Shown here: one piece after another, positions 18,682 through 27,015 of the stretch | Position numbering within the stretch: position 1 is the stretch's first letter | Layout of the letters: every line of letters starts with the position of its first letter | Notes under the pieces: generated by a model | The model's input: the letters and a program-made list of their open reading frames with translations, nothing else | Told to the model about the DNA's origin: nothing | Database searches by the model: none | Made by a program: the position numbers and the translations under genes | Assembly: GCA_035940775.1 (NCBI GenBank) | Contig: DASZEN010000059.1 | Span: 130,329 to 194,328 of the forward strand | Direction of reading: 5' to 3' | DNA length: 64,000 bases | Source: DASQYE01 sp035940775 | Lineage (GTDB): Bacteria; Acidobacteriota; Blastocatellia; Pyrinomonadales; Pyrinomonadaceae

Positions 18682-19095
18682 AGGCCCTATTGACCGGGCC
18701 GGAAATTTAGTTATTGACACACCCCTGCCTTCTTCACTATCTTAAATCAAGCGGGTATTCACCCCGCCAATTTCCGAGCCCCGTCCCGGTCATCAATAGT
18801 TCTTCACTAGCTAAAGACCACAACGCCCCAGAGGGATAAGCGCAAAATTCGCAAGCGCCGGACTTTCAGCGAGCGAGCCAGAGACCTCTTGAAACGCTCT
18901 CTCTTCAAGCCAGCTCTCTCTCTCTCTGTGCGCCCGAATTGAATCCGCCCGGCCTATTTGATTCAGCGCTTTGACCCGTGCCGCCTCCGCCACGACGGTC
19001 TCCCCGGACAATCGCGCCCGCCCCATTTTCACCTCTCCGTAAATCAACCGCCTTTTCGCCTGCCCTGCTTCCCCCTTACCGCTCTGGAGACCAAA
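18682..19095. other. Intergenic region upstream of the matrixin gene
   Basis: This gap of 414 bases holds a likely promoter (listed separately). It also has two approximate inverted copies of a ctattga-gaccggg motif, at about 18687-18703 and 18781-18800, which flank that promoter. No coding sequence is convincing; a long minus-strand frame over 18811-19563 lies antisense to the matrixin gene. Confidence 0.5.
18714..18743 (+). promoter_or_regulatory. Putative sigma-70 promoter
   Basis: TTGACA at 18714-18719 and TATCTT at 18738-18743 are separated by 18 bases. It points toward the matrixin gene starting at 19096, which would give a long leader of about 340 bases. Confidence 0.5.
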
Positions 19096-19953
19096 ATGAG
19101 ATTTATCAAACTTTTGTCGGTGGGCCTGGTCTTGGCCCTGGTCTGTTCTTTCGTGAGCCTTCGGACGCAGGCTCGGGCAACCCCCGCTTGTGAATGCAAC
19201 CGTAATGCGCCCGACACGATACACCTCCGCTGGCTGCCCAACTCGACTTTGCGCGTGATGTTCGCGCGCGGCGATTTTTCGAGCGCCGAGCTTGTCGCTT
19301 TTCAGGAGGCGATTCGCTCCTGGCAGGCAGTATTGCCAGCGTCCGGCAACGGCATCAATCTTCAAATGGGCGGAGAGATTACGGGTAAGGATTGCACGGG
19401 TTGTATCATCGTCAAACGCAAGCCCGAGATGAATGGAACTTACGCCAGCCTCTCGCCCATCTACACGTCGAGCAATTTCTTCAGCAAGGCTGTCATCAAC
19501 ATCAAAGCCAATGTTCACAAGACGGCGCTGCTGCGTATGGTGATGACGCATGAGCTGGGCCATGCCTTCGGGCTCGACGACTGTACGGAATGCGACGGCA
19601 ATACGACCGTCATGAACTCCGTTAACAGGTACGGGTTCGGCATCTTATCTGCCTTCGCGCGCAATAAGATGGCCCCGGCTCCGACCCGCTGCGACATCGC
19701 GCGCATCTCTGACGGTTATACCGGCACGGCGCGCACGCTCGCCGCCACATCAGCCCCGAGCGCTCCAGCCGTCAGAACGCAAGGCAAAGTTCAATCCGGG
19801 AGCGCCGCCGCCGCCGCAATCACCAATGCCGCGATGCGAGCCCCTGCCCTGACGAGCGCCCGTCATCACGTGAGTCGCGGCGTGGGCCCATCTCAGCGGG
19901 CCGTCAGGATCGAACAACTCGCGCTGATGGACGCCCTCGCAAAGCGCGATTGA
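19096..19953 (+). CDS. Secreted matrixin-type (metzincin) zinc metalloprotease
   Basis: The ATG at 19096 has a ggag ribosome-binding site about 8 bases upstream, giving 285 residues. A signal peptide (LLSVGLVLALVCSFVSL, cleavage near TQARA) exports the protein. The catalytic domain spans about 40-215. HELGHAFGLDD at 152-162 is the HExxHxxGxxD metzincin motif with D162 in the third-ligand position, and TVMNS downstream is the Met-turn. Cysteines at 32, 34, 100, 103, 163 and 166 suggest disulfides. The C-terminal 70 residues are an Ala/Ser/Pro-rich tail. Peptidases of this family act outside the cytosol on proteins; the substrate is unknown. A strong terminator follows. Confidence 0.9.
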   Translation: MRFIKLLSVGLVLALVCSFVSLRTQARATPACECNRNAPDTIHLRWLPNSTLRVMFARGDFSSAELVAFQEAIRSWQAVLPASGNGINLQMGGEITGKDCTGCIIVKRKPEMNGTYASLSPIYTSSNFFSKAVINIKANVHKTALLRMVMTHELGHAFGLDDCTECDGNTTVMNSVNRYGFGILSAFARNKMAPAPTRCDIARISDGYTGTARTLAATSAPSAPAVRTQGKVQSGSAAAAAITNAAMRAPALTSARHHVSRGVGPSQRAVRIEQLALMDALAKRD

Positions 19954-20020
19954 AAGAGAATACGGCTCAACTCTCTACAGACCTCGCCGGTAGCGGAAAA
20001 CCCCGCCGTCCAGGTTTTGA

Positions 20021-20051
20021 AGGAGCGATCAAGTGTGATCGCTCCTTTTTT
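20021..20051 (+). terminator. Intrinsic terminator after the matrixin gene
   Basis: An 11-bp perfect stem (aggagcgatca at 20021-20031 with tgatcgctcct at 20036-20046) has a 4-base loop and leads directly into a run of six T. It lies 68 bases after the stop codon. Confidence 0.93.
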
Positions 20052-20291
20052 CTCTTTGGCGGACAGCGCGGGCGCGCCGTTTGTTGAATCCGTAATCGAT
20101 GCTTTATAGTTAGCGCCTGCGCGCGCGAAAACATTTCGCTCGCTCGCGCCCGGGCCACAAGTTGCCGATACCTGCTGGTTTTGTTCCCCGTAGAGGGGGC
20201 GCGCACCCGTCGCGCCGCATGGAAAGAGCCGTGTCGCTTTATTATCCAATCCGCTTATCCTGGAAATCCGTCCAATCTCCGTATAACGCAA

Positions 20292-20783
20292 ATGTCCGTT
20301 GATCCCACGCGCATAAGCCTTCGCCCCGTAAAACCCGGCGACGAACCGTTCCTGCTCGAAGTTTACGCCAGCACGCGGAGCGACGAACTCTCCGTCCTGC
20401 CCTGGAACGATGCCCAGCGAGAAGTCTTCATTAGAATGCAATACAACGTCCAGCAGGGCTCCTATCGGATGCACTATCCGAACGCCGAGCATCAGGTTAT
20501 CCTTCTGGATGAGCGGCCGGTCGGAAGACTCATAGTGGTCAGAGGAGCGAGTGAGATTCTGCTCGCCGACATAGCCATCTTGCCCGAGCATCGCGGCTCC
20601 GGCATCGGCGCTTCACTGATCCGAGACCTCTGCGCCGAAGCCGCAGCCAAAGGCTTGCCACTGCTGCTACAGGTTTTCAAATCCAATCCGGCGGCCCGTC
20701 TCTACGAACGCCTCGGATTCTACAGGACGGGCGAAAGCCCTACCCATTTTCAAATGGAGTGGCGTTCGGACAAACAATCTTAG
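20292..20783 (+). CDS. GNAT family N-acetyltransferase, copy 1
   Basis: This 163-residue cytosolic acetyl-CoA-dependent acyltransferase starts at the ATG at 20292 (MSVDPTRISLRPVKPGDEPF). LADIAILPEHRGSGIGASLI, about residues 98-117, contains the R/Q-x-x-G-x-G/A acetyl-CoA pyrophosphate loop. The C-terminal PAARLYERLGFYRTGES is the usual GNAT motif B with conserved Tyr. A second copy, at 22325, shares the near-identical N-terminal block DEPFLLEVYASTRSDE. Substrate unknown. It is followed by a DUF6916 gene, an arrangement repeated downstream. Confidence 0.9.
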   Translation: MSVDPTRISLRPVKPGDEPFLLEVYASTRSDELSVLPWNDAQREVFIRMQYNVQQGSYRMHYPNAEHQVILLDERPVGRLIVVRGASEILLADIAILPEHRGSGIGASLIRDLCAEAAAKGLPLLLQVFKSNPAARLYERLGFYRTGESPTHFQMEWRSDKQS

Positions 20784-20943
20784 GCGGCCACCCGTTCCAC
20801 AGTTCGCGCGCCGAAGAGATCGAGGCCGTCTTGCCGTCGGGCGCGCGCCGTATTTATACTCAGGCGGCTCGGCGCGGACGCGACGGGGCTAATAAGGCCG
20901 CAATGATTTTTTTGAAGCAGCTCAAGATGAGAGGTCAAAGGTA

Positions 20944-21246
20944 GTGGAACTTTTAAACCTGGCGACGTTTAATCAACAACTGAACTCGAAATTTACGATT
21001 AAGCCCGCGGGGGCCAACGCCGTGGAAGTGGAGCTGATCGAAGCCGAGGACACCGGATCAAATGCCATGCATGAGCAGTTCTCGATAACATTTCGCGGCC
21101 CCCTCGGCGCTCCCCTGCCACAAGGCTTGTACCCGTTCGAGCACGCCGACATGGGGACGTTCGAGTTGTTCATCGTCCCCATCAAGCGAGACCAGCACGG
21201 AATGTATTACGAAGCCATTTTCTCCAGGGTGATTCAACCCGCCTGA
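20944..21246 (+). CDS. DUF6916 family protein, cytosolic copy
   Basis: This 100-residue protein starts at a GTG (20944) with a gg-rich site just upstream. The core runs from NLATFNQQLNSKFTI to GTFELFIVPIKRDQHG and MYYEAIFSRV. The same pattern occurs in the Tat-exported protein at 22984 (GTFALLLVPIGKGKKG, LNYEAVINRL), so the two are paralogues. The family is one of unknown function, often encoded beside tail-collar (MdpB-like) proteins and predicted to be an all-beta domain. There is no signal peptide. The VWFA gene begins 17 bases downstream, so the two are probably co-transcribed. Confidence 0.8.
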   Translation: MELLNLATFNQQLNSKFTIKPAGANAVEVELIEAEDTGSNAMHEQFSITFRGPLGAPLPQGLYPFEHADMGTFELFIVPIKRDQHGMYYEAIFSRVIQPA

Positions 21247-21263
21247 AGGCTCCGGGGCCGAGG

Positions 21264-22211
21264 ATGCGAATGAAAGTAATAGTCGTCGCCCTTCTTATTC
21301 TCTTTGTCGCCTCAAACCAGTTGGCGCAAGTGACGCGCGCGCAAACTCCGGCGTCGAAGGCGGGCGGGCCACCGGCGGCCCCTCCCGGCGAAGGCGAAGA
21401 GATCGGCGAAGACGAGGTGCTGCGCGTGACGACCAACCTCGTCTCGATTCCCGTCAGCGTCATGGATCGCGACGGCAGATACATATACGACCTTCGCCGG
21501 GAAGATTTTCGCATCTACGAGGACGGGGCCGAACAGCAAATCTCTCATTTCAGCAGCGTCGAACAGCCCTTCACGGTCGTGCTCCTGATGGACACGAGCT
21601 TTTCGTCGGCGGCCTATCTGGGCCGGATTAAAGAGACGACCAACGCTTTTATAGCTCAACTGCGCCCCGCCGACGCGGTGCTCCCCGTCACGTTCGACGG
21701 CATCATACGCCCGCTTTTGTCAAAGGGGACGAGCAATCGCGCTCTGCTCGGCGCGGCCATTGAAAAGATGCGGACGGACGAGGGGAACAACGGCACAAGG
21801 CTTTACGATGCCGTCGATTTCGCCTATCAATCGCTGAGGCGCACGCGCGGACGCAAGGCCGTCATCCTGTTTACGGACGGCGACGACACCTGGAGCCGGG
21901 CGACCTTGAAGAGCACGCTCAACGACGCCACGGAACTGGATGCTCTCGTCTACACGATTCATTACGGCTCTTCGCCTTCAAACGACTACCTGAGCAGGCT
22001 GGCCGAAAAGACGGGCGGACGTTTTTTTCAGGCCGCAGACCTCGAAACCGTCAGGCAGTCCTTCGACGCTGTCGCCGAAGAACTGCGCCGCCAGTACAGC
22101 ATCGGCTACTATCCCAAAGAGTCTGCGCGACGCGGGAAGGAGAGACAGCTCAAGGTCAAGGTCAACCGCTCAAACGTCGGCGTCCGAACGCGCAAATCCT
22201 ACATCTATTGA
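21264..22211 (+). CDS. VWFA-related protein of the acidobacterial type
   Basis: This 315-residue secreted protein matches the VWFA-related family (TIGR03436 type) that is abundant in Acidobacteriota. It has a signal peptide (VIVVALLILFVASNQLA), a conserved pre-domain (VTTNLVSIPVSVMDRDGRYI, LRREDFRIYEDG) and a VWA domain at about 105-285. D110, S112 and S114 of MDTSFSS form the first MIDAS loop, and VILFTDGDDTW supplies the later MIDAS Asp. The C-terminal RRQYSIGYYPKESARRGKERQL is typical. These proteins bind divalent cations and probably mediate protein contacts in the periplasm or at the surface; no specific role is known. It sits between the two GNAT/DUF6916 modules. Confidence 0.93.
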   Translation: MRMKVIVVALLILFVASNQLAQVTRAQTPASKAGGPPAAPPGEGEEIGEDEVLRVTTNLVSIPVSVMDRDGRYIYDLRREDFRIYEDGAEQQISHFSSVEQPFTVVLLMDTSFSSAAYLGRIKETTNAFIAQLRPADAVLPVTFDGIIRPLLSKGTSNRALLGAAIEKMRTDEGNNGTRLYDAVDFAYQSLRRTRGRKAVILFTDGDDTWSRATLKSTLNDATELDALVYTIHYGSSPSNDYLSRLAEKTGGRFFQAADLETVRQSFDAVAEELRRQYSIGYYPKESARRGKERQLKVKVNRSNVGVRTRKSYIY

Positions 22212-22324
22212 TTATGAAGTGAGGGCCGGATTTTTGTCGGATTGCTGACAGAGTGATTCCGATTGGCCCATGACCGTCAAGCGAATCGCAGAAAGGGTAA
22301 GCCGAAAAAGCAGCACGCGCCGTT

Positions 22325-22795
22325 ATGTCTATAACTTTTCGCCCCGTGGGGCCGGACGATGAACCATTCCTGCTCGAAGTTTACGCCAGCACGCGAAGCG
22401 ACGAAATGGCCTTAGTGCCCTGGACGGACGCCCAGCGCGAGGCGTTCGTTAAAATGCAGTTCACAGCGCAGCGTCAACACTACCTGAACTATTACAGTGA
22501 CGCCGATTACCTGGTTATTCTTTCGGATGATCGCGCGGTCGGTCGGCTCTACGTCGCGAGACTGGAAGGGAGAATCCTGATTATAGACATCACGTTTCTC
22601 CCGGCGGAGAGGAACATGGGGCGAGGGACTTCTATCATTAAAAGCCTGATGGACGAAGCGGCCGCCGCCGCAAAGCCGCTTCAAATCCACGTCGAGTTTT
22701 ACAACCCCTCGCTTCGCCTTTTTGAACGCCTGGGTTTTCGAAAGGTTGACGAGAGCGGCCCATACCTGCTTATGGAGTGGAATCCCGCCGCCTGA
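22325..22795 (+). CDS. GNAT family N-acetyltransferase, copy 2
   Basis: This is a 156-residue paralogue of the GNAT at 20292. The N-terminal block (DDEPFLLEVYASTRSDE) and the corresponding DNA are almost identical between the copies, while the C-terminal halves have diverged. Here the acetyl-CoA loop reads FLPAERNMGRGTSIIKSL, in which the usual RGxG pattern is shifted (NMGRGT), so binding may be altered. SLRLFERLGFRKVDES is motif B. It lies between the VWFA gene and, in convergent orientation, the Tat-exported DUF6916 gene. Substrate unknown. Confidence 0.88.
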   Translation: MSITFRPVGPDDEPFLLEVYASTRSDEMALVPWTDAQREAFVKMQFTAQRQHYLNYYSDADYLVILSDDRAVGRLYVARLEGRILIIDITFLPAERNMGRGTSIIKSLMDEAAAAAKPLQIHVEFYNPSLRLFERLGFRKVDESGPYLLMEWNPAA

Positions 22796-22983
22796 TATTG
22801 ATTGATCGCGCGCGCCTTCGGCCTTACAAAACACGACGGCCTTCCGGGCCCCACGAGTTACGTGGCCGACCCGGACGGCACACTTCTCCCAGAGTGGTCT
22901 TGCGCCGACAACAAACTGAAAATGAGGCAGAGCGGGTGAGACTTAGGACTTCGACCGCGCCGGGCACCGAATATCGTTTCGGA

Positions 22984-23442
22984 CTAAGGGTTCAGACGAT
23001 TGATTACCGCCTCGTAGTTCAAGCCCTTCTTGCCCTTACCGATGGGTACCAGAAGCAGAGCGAAGGTTCCAAGCGCCCCGTGCTCAATCGTATAGACATC
23101 CTGCTTGAGCTTGTGCTGAGTGCTGAAGACGAGCGCAAAGCATTCCCTGCCCGCCGAAGCCTGATCCGGAACCGGCCCGCTGTCGTGAACATCCGTTAGA
23201 GTCACGTCAACGGCCTTCTGGCGTTTCGATCTGATCTGAAACGTCGAATTGATGTGCGCCGCAAATGTCGCTTTCGTGTAGTTGAAGATCGGGTCTGACT
23301 GAATTTCGGCGGGGATCGGAAAACCCCTGGCTGAATCTGACCTACCCTGTCCGCTGACACTCAGAACTGTTTGCAGGGGAAGTCCGGCAGCGAGGGCGAC
23401 CACCGTTCCGGTGCGGAGAAATTTTCGACGTGAAATGTCCAT
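22984..23442 (-). CDS. Tat-exported DUF6916 family protein
   Basis: The ATG at 23442 is preceded by taggag at a good distance, giving 152 residues. The N terminus MDISRRKFLRTGTVVALAAG is a textbook twin-arginine signal (SRRKFL) followed by a hydrophobic core, so the domain is folded in the cytosol and then exported. The mature part (about 60-150) aligns with the cytosolic DUF6916 protein at 20944: ATFAAHINSTFQI against ATFNQQLNSKFTI, and EHGALGTFALLLVPI against EHADMGTFELFIVPI. No cofactor-binding residues can be identified. It is transcribed on the opposite strand to its neighbours and shares a divergent control region with the propeller gene. Confidence 0.85.
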   Translation of the reverse strand: MDISRRKFLRTGTVVALAAGLPLQTVLSVSGQGRSDSARGFPIPAEIQSDPIFNYTKATFAAHINSTFQIRSKRQKAVDVTLTDVHDSGPVPDQASAGRECFALVFSTQHKLKQDVYTIEHGALGTFALLLVPIGKGKKGLNYEAVINRLNP

Positions 23443-23852
23443 GGGGGTAATTCTCCTAAAATTGAATTTCCTGGTTGTTGGTGGTTTAAAACGAGGTAGC
23501 CTTAAGCGGAAGCGGTATCTGCTTCGGAGAATCCGAACGATGAACTTTTTACGATTCTCAGATGCATCCGGGCTGGAACGGCCATCAAAACCCTGGCAAG
23601 CTGGTTGCCACGAACCATCGGGGGGTGACCGCGCACAGTCTTCTAGCAGCAAATCGCAACTTAGTCAATTTAATTTTTGAGATGCCGCTGATTAAGCTTA
23701 CAATCGCGGCTCCTCATCGCACAGCCACGGGTTGAGAGCCAGCCAGCGAGCGAGCGAGCGCGGCGTGGAAGAATGAGCGAATCGAAATTTAAACCCCGCG
23801 CCAGAGCGTTTCCCGTCCGAAAGGCTCATCTTTATACTTTAGGAGATTCCTG
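23443..23852. other. Divergent intergenic region
   Basis: A 410-base region separates the DUF6916 (-) and propeller (+) genes, so it should hold promoters for both. I see a good ribosome-binding site at each end but no confident -35/-10 pair. No gene or repeat was recognised. Confidence 0.4.
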
Positions 23853-25508
23853 ATGCTTCATACTTACAAGTCAGTTAAGCACGCTCCGTCTGCCGGTAAA
23901 GCAATGCGCTTCGAGCTGCATGTTCTATTCATACTGTTTGTCTCAATTGTTTTGGGAGGGGCGATTGTATTCGCTGGCTCAAGAGATAAGCTGAGGGACG
24001 GCGAAGAGGCGGCGGCCAGTGGCAATGACGCGGCCGCGAGAGTGGCGAAAGGCCCACGGGCCAATACAGGCGGGCTTTCGCTCATCGCCCTGGCGCACAT
24101 ACTCAGACAAAGCGCCGCTTCTGCCGCCAACGACCTGCGAGTAAACGGTGCGCAGAAAGTTGAGGCGGCGAATGATTCAGCCTTCCGTATCTCGCATGCG
24201 TCCTCAGCCGGGGCCGACCGCGACGCCCTTTTTCCGGATGTCGCTTACAACCCGGACGATAATGAGTACCTGGTGGTGTGGGCGGGCAACGGGCTCGCCG
24301 GGGCGGACTTTCGGGGAGTGAAGGAGGTCTTCGGCCAGCGAATCAACGCCGCGACGGGCGCAAGCGTGGGCGCAGAGTTTCGTATCTCGAACATGGCGGA
24401 CGGCGGTAAGAATCGCAACGCTGGCAACGCGCAACTCGTCTACAACAGCACCGCGCACGAATACCTGATCGTCTGGAACGGGTCTGGCGACAAGAGTGCG
24501 CCCGATTCGGTCTTTGAAATCTACGGCCAACGATTTAGCCGTACGGGCAGCCAAGTGGGCCCGGAGTTTCGTATCTCGAACACGACCGAGCTGGGCAAGG
24601 TGGCGGACACCTTCGTGCGCGCGAGCACGCGTCCGGACATCGCCTGGAACAGCACCGACAACCAGTATTTAGTCGTCTGGGATGGCATGGGCCAGCCCGA
24701 GGACACGATTAAAACGGAAGTATACGGGCAGCTTCTGAACGCGGCGGGCGGCGCGCTCGGCAAAAACTTTCGTATCTCGAACACGACGGATCAGGGCGCT
24801 GAATTTAACGCCAGCGCTGCCGTGGCGGCCTACAATAGCATTAACAAACAGTACTTGGTCGTCTGGTCGGGCTCGTCCCGCGAGAAGAGTCAATACGAGA
24901 TTTGGGGCCAGGGCTTGACGGCTCAGGGCGCGCAGATAGGCGAGGGCAAAGGCGATTTCCTCGTCTCAAGCGTCACCGGCGCGGGCGCAGACCGGGACGC
25001 GAGCGCGCCCCAGATTGTTTACAGTAACGGCAGCAACGAGTATCTGGTCGTCTTTCACGCGACGGGCATGCAGGGCGCGAATAATACCAGCGATGTCCTG
25101 GGCCAGCGTATCAATGCGGCGACGCTCGCGAAGGTTGGGCCCAGCGATTTCCGCATCTCGAATGGCGTCGGGCCGAAAAACATGTCGGATAACCCGAGAG
25201 TAGCCTACAACGCTCCCGGGAAAGAGTACCTGGTCGTGTGGCGCGGTTTCAGAGCCGATGCGCCGTTCGAGATTTACGGTCAACGCCTGGGCCCGAACGG
25301 CAACGAAATCGAGACGGACTTTCAAATCTCCAATATCGCGGCGGTCGGGAAAGATCGTAACGCCAATCTCGCATCCGTCGCCTGTAACAGCCAGAACGGC
25401 GAATACCTTGCAGTCTGGCAGGGCGACGCTCTGCCCGGCCCCGCCAATAAAAAGGTGAACGAGATATTCGGCCTCCGCATAAAACCATCATCAAGAAGCC
25501 GCCCGTGA
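23853..25508 (+). CDS. Secreted seven-repeat beta-propeller-like protein
   Basis: This 551-residue protein has a strong aggag ribosome-binding site. A signal anchor (LHVLFILFVSIVLGGAIVFAG, about residues 25-45) precedes a Gly/Ala-rich linker. From about residue 110 to the end there are seven copies of a 57-67-residue repeat with the pattern FRISN...G-DRNA...VAYNS-NEYLVVW-G...EIYGQR-NA-G--VG. Seven four-stranded units would close as a seven-bladed propeller; that fold is inference. Repeats 1-4 are best conserved, and repeat 5 starts FLVSS. There are no catalytic motifs, so a binding or adhesive role is likely. The anchor segment resembles those of the two large adhesins downstream. Confidence 0.85.
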   Translation: MLHTYKSVKHAPSAGKAMRFELHVLFILFVSIVLGGAIVFAGSRDKLRDGEEAAASGNDAAARVAKGPRANTGGLSLIALAHILRQSAASAANDLRVNGAQKVEAANDSAFRISHASSAGADRDALFPDVAYNPDDNEYLVVWAGNGLAGADFRGVKEVFGQRINAATGASVGAEFRISNMADGGKNRNAGNAQLVYNSTAHEYLIVWNGSGDKSAPDSVFEIYGQRFSRTGSQVGPEFRISNTTELGKVADTFVRASTRPDIAWNSTDNQYLVVWDGMGQPEDTIKTEVYGQLLNAAGGALGKNFRISNTTDQGAEFNASAAVAAYNSINKQYLVVWSGSSREKSQYEIWGQGLTAQGAQIGEGKGDFLVSSVTGAGADRDASAPQIVYSNGSNEYLVVFHATGMQGANNTSDVLGQRINAATLAKVGPSDFRISNGVGPKNMSDNPRVAYNAPGKEYLVVWRGFRADAPFEIYGQRLGPNGNEIETDFQISNIAAVGKDRNANLASVACNSQNGEYLAVWQGDALPGPANKKVNEIFGLRIKPSSRSRP

Positions 25509-25979
25509 GCCGATGCTTTCAGCGGTGAGCGTTGAGCGTCGAGCCTTCGAGCCGCGCCGTGGCTTTCTCTGGCGCATTGGGTGCGGCAGAGAGAGAGTGT
25601 GTGTGTCGCCCGCGCTGTTGGCGACGATTTTCTGTTGCTGACGATTTTCTTCTGTGTCCAGTCTTTAGAGCGTCAGGAGCAGCAATACCGTCGGGTGGGC
25701 CAAAGAATATGTATTCGCATCATCCGTCGGACGTGACGCCAAAAAGTTCTTGACAATTTCTGAGGGCTGCTCTATTGTACGCGCGCTTTCAAGTTTTTCG
25801 TGGTATCGGCCAGTTTTGCTTGCCTCGTTTTCGCCGTAAAATCCACAGAGCAGAAAATTCGATAGCTACTGGTTTCATTGCGGCGAGTTTTCCACTGGTC
25901 TAGTAACCTAGCGTCCATTCTTCAATTCAATCAGCCACCGAACATCTAACCAACCCCTGTACCAGAAGGAGAGAAGTTT
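25509..25979. other. Intergenic region upstream of the tail-collar operon
   Basis: A 471-base gap. It contains a strong sigma-70-like promoter at 25750-25778 and otherwise no coding sequence or repeat that I can support. The short gagagagtgtgtgtg tract near 25590 is simple sequence. Confidence 0.5.
25750..25778 (+). promoter_or_regulatory. Putative sigma-70 promoter of the tail-collar operon
   Basis: TTGACA at 25750-25755 and TATTGT at 25773-25778 have the optimal 17-base spacing. The expected start site is near 25785, leaving a leader of about 195 bases before the first tail-collar gene. Confidence 0.7.
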
Positions 25980-26492
25980 ATGGGCACACCATTATTGGGC
26001 GAGATCAAAATCTTTCCCCTCAATTTCGCGCCGAAGGGCTGGGCAGAGTGCAACGGGCAACTGCTGCCGATCAACCAGAATCAGCCGCTCTTCGCGATTC
26101 TCGGAACCGCATTTGGCGGCAACGGGCAAACGAACTTCGCCCTGCCGGACATGCGCGGGTGCGCGCCGATGCACGTCGGCGGCTTCCACAGTCGCGGTGA
26201 AAAGGCGGGCCAGGAGGCGCATACGATTACCCAGAGTGAGATGCCGCAACACGTGCACTTTCTGAACGCGTCGAACGTCCTCGGCACTATTGACGACCCT
26301 TCGGCCTCGGGCGAGCCCTTCGCTCTGGCCGGATCGGCGGTCGATGTCTACAGAGCCGCGACGAGCCTTGTGACCATGAATGCGGAATGTGTCTCAAGCG
26401 TCGGCGGGTCGCAGGCGCACATTAACATGATGCCGTACACGGTTCTCACCTTCTGCATCGCCCTACAGGGTGCATTCCCGACCCAAAACTAG
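25980..26492 (+). CDS. Phage tail-collar domain protein (MdpB-like), copy 1
   Basis: This 170-residue protein belongs to the microcystin-dependent protein (MdpB)/phage tail-collar family. The N-terminal half carries the family signature GEIKIFPLNFAPKGWAECNG, then QLLPINQNQPLFAILGTAFGG, then FALPDMRGC. The C-terminal half (SSVGGSQAHINMMPYTVLTFCIAL) is the usual end. There is no signal peptide. Phage relatives form collar or fibre tips; chromosomal triplets like this one are of unknown role and not obviously part of a prophage, since no capsid, sheath or baseplate genes are nearby. The ribosome-binding site is aaggagag. The second copy follows 12 bases downstream. Confidence 0.93.
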   Translation: MGTPLLGEIKIFPLNFAPKGWAECNGQLLPINQNQPLFAILGTAFGGNGQTNFALPDMRGCAPMHVGGFHSRGEKAGQEAHTITQSEMPQHVHFLNASNVLGTIDDPSASGEPFALAGSAVDVYRAATSLVTMNAECVSSVGGSQAHINMMPYTVLTFCIALQGAFPTQN

Positions 26493-26504
26493 AAGGAGAT
26501 CAGC

Positions 26505-27005
26505 ATGGCGCTAACATACACAGGCGAGATTAGGATGTTCGCAGGCAGCTTCCCCCCAGCGGGCTGGATGTTTTGCGAAGGCCAGCTACTCCCAATCTCC
26601 GAGAACGACGCCCTATTCGTACTGCTCGGGACGACCTTCGGCGGTGACGGAGAGGAAACCTTCGGCCTGCCTGACCTGCGCGGTCGAATCCCGATTCATC
26701 GTAGCAGCAACCACATTCTGGGGGAGATGGCCGGTGTCGAGTCGGTCACGCTGACCACCCAGCAGATACCGCTCCATACCCATCCGGCGGTGGCGTCCGC
26801 CGATTCGGGCACGTCAAAATTCCCGAGTGGGTTGATGCTCTCGCGTGCGAGCGCAGACTTTTACACTACGGACACGGCTACGGTCCCGCTGGTGAGCACG
26901 TCTATAAGCCCTGTCGGAGGCAGCCAGCCGCACGACAACATGCAGCCGTACCTCTGCATCAACTTTATCATCTCGTTATACGGGATTTTCCCGACCCCAA
27001 CCTAA
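26505..27005 (+). CDS. Phage tail-collar domain protein (MdpB-like), copy 2
   Basis: This 166-residue paralogue has GEIRMFAGSFPPAGWMFCEG, QLLPISENDALFVLLGTTFGG and GLPDLRGRIPIH, ending in SPVGGSQPHDNMQPYLCINF. The GRIPIH loop is the family consensus, which copy 1 has changed to RGCAPMH. The variable central segment (TTQQIPLHTHPAVASADSGT) differs between copies, as expected if it forms the exposed tip. A strong aaggagat ribosome-binding site overlaps the end of copy 1. It is co-transcribed with copies 1 and 3. Confidence 0.93.
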   Translation: MALTYTGEIRMFAGSFPPAGWMFCEGQLLPISENDALFVLLGTTFGGDGEETFGLPDLRGRIPIHRSSNHILGEMAGVESVTLTTQQIPLHTHPAVASADSGTSKFPSGLMLSRASADFYTTDTATVPLVSTSISPVGGSQPHDNMQPYLCINFIISLYGIFPTPT

Positions 27006-27015
27006 GGAGGGTTTC

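Noticed and set aside
18811..19563. Minus-strand frame of 250 codons
   Set aside because: Antisense to the secreted matrixin, which has a signal peptide, HExxH motif and ribosome-binding site.
22777..23199. Plus-strand frame of 140 codons
   Set aside because: Largely antisense to the Tat-exported DUF6916 gene; no ribosome-binding site or domain.
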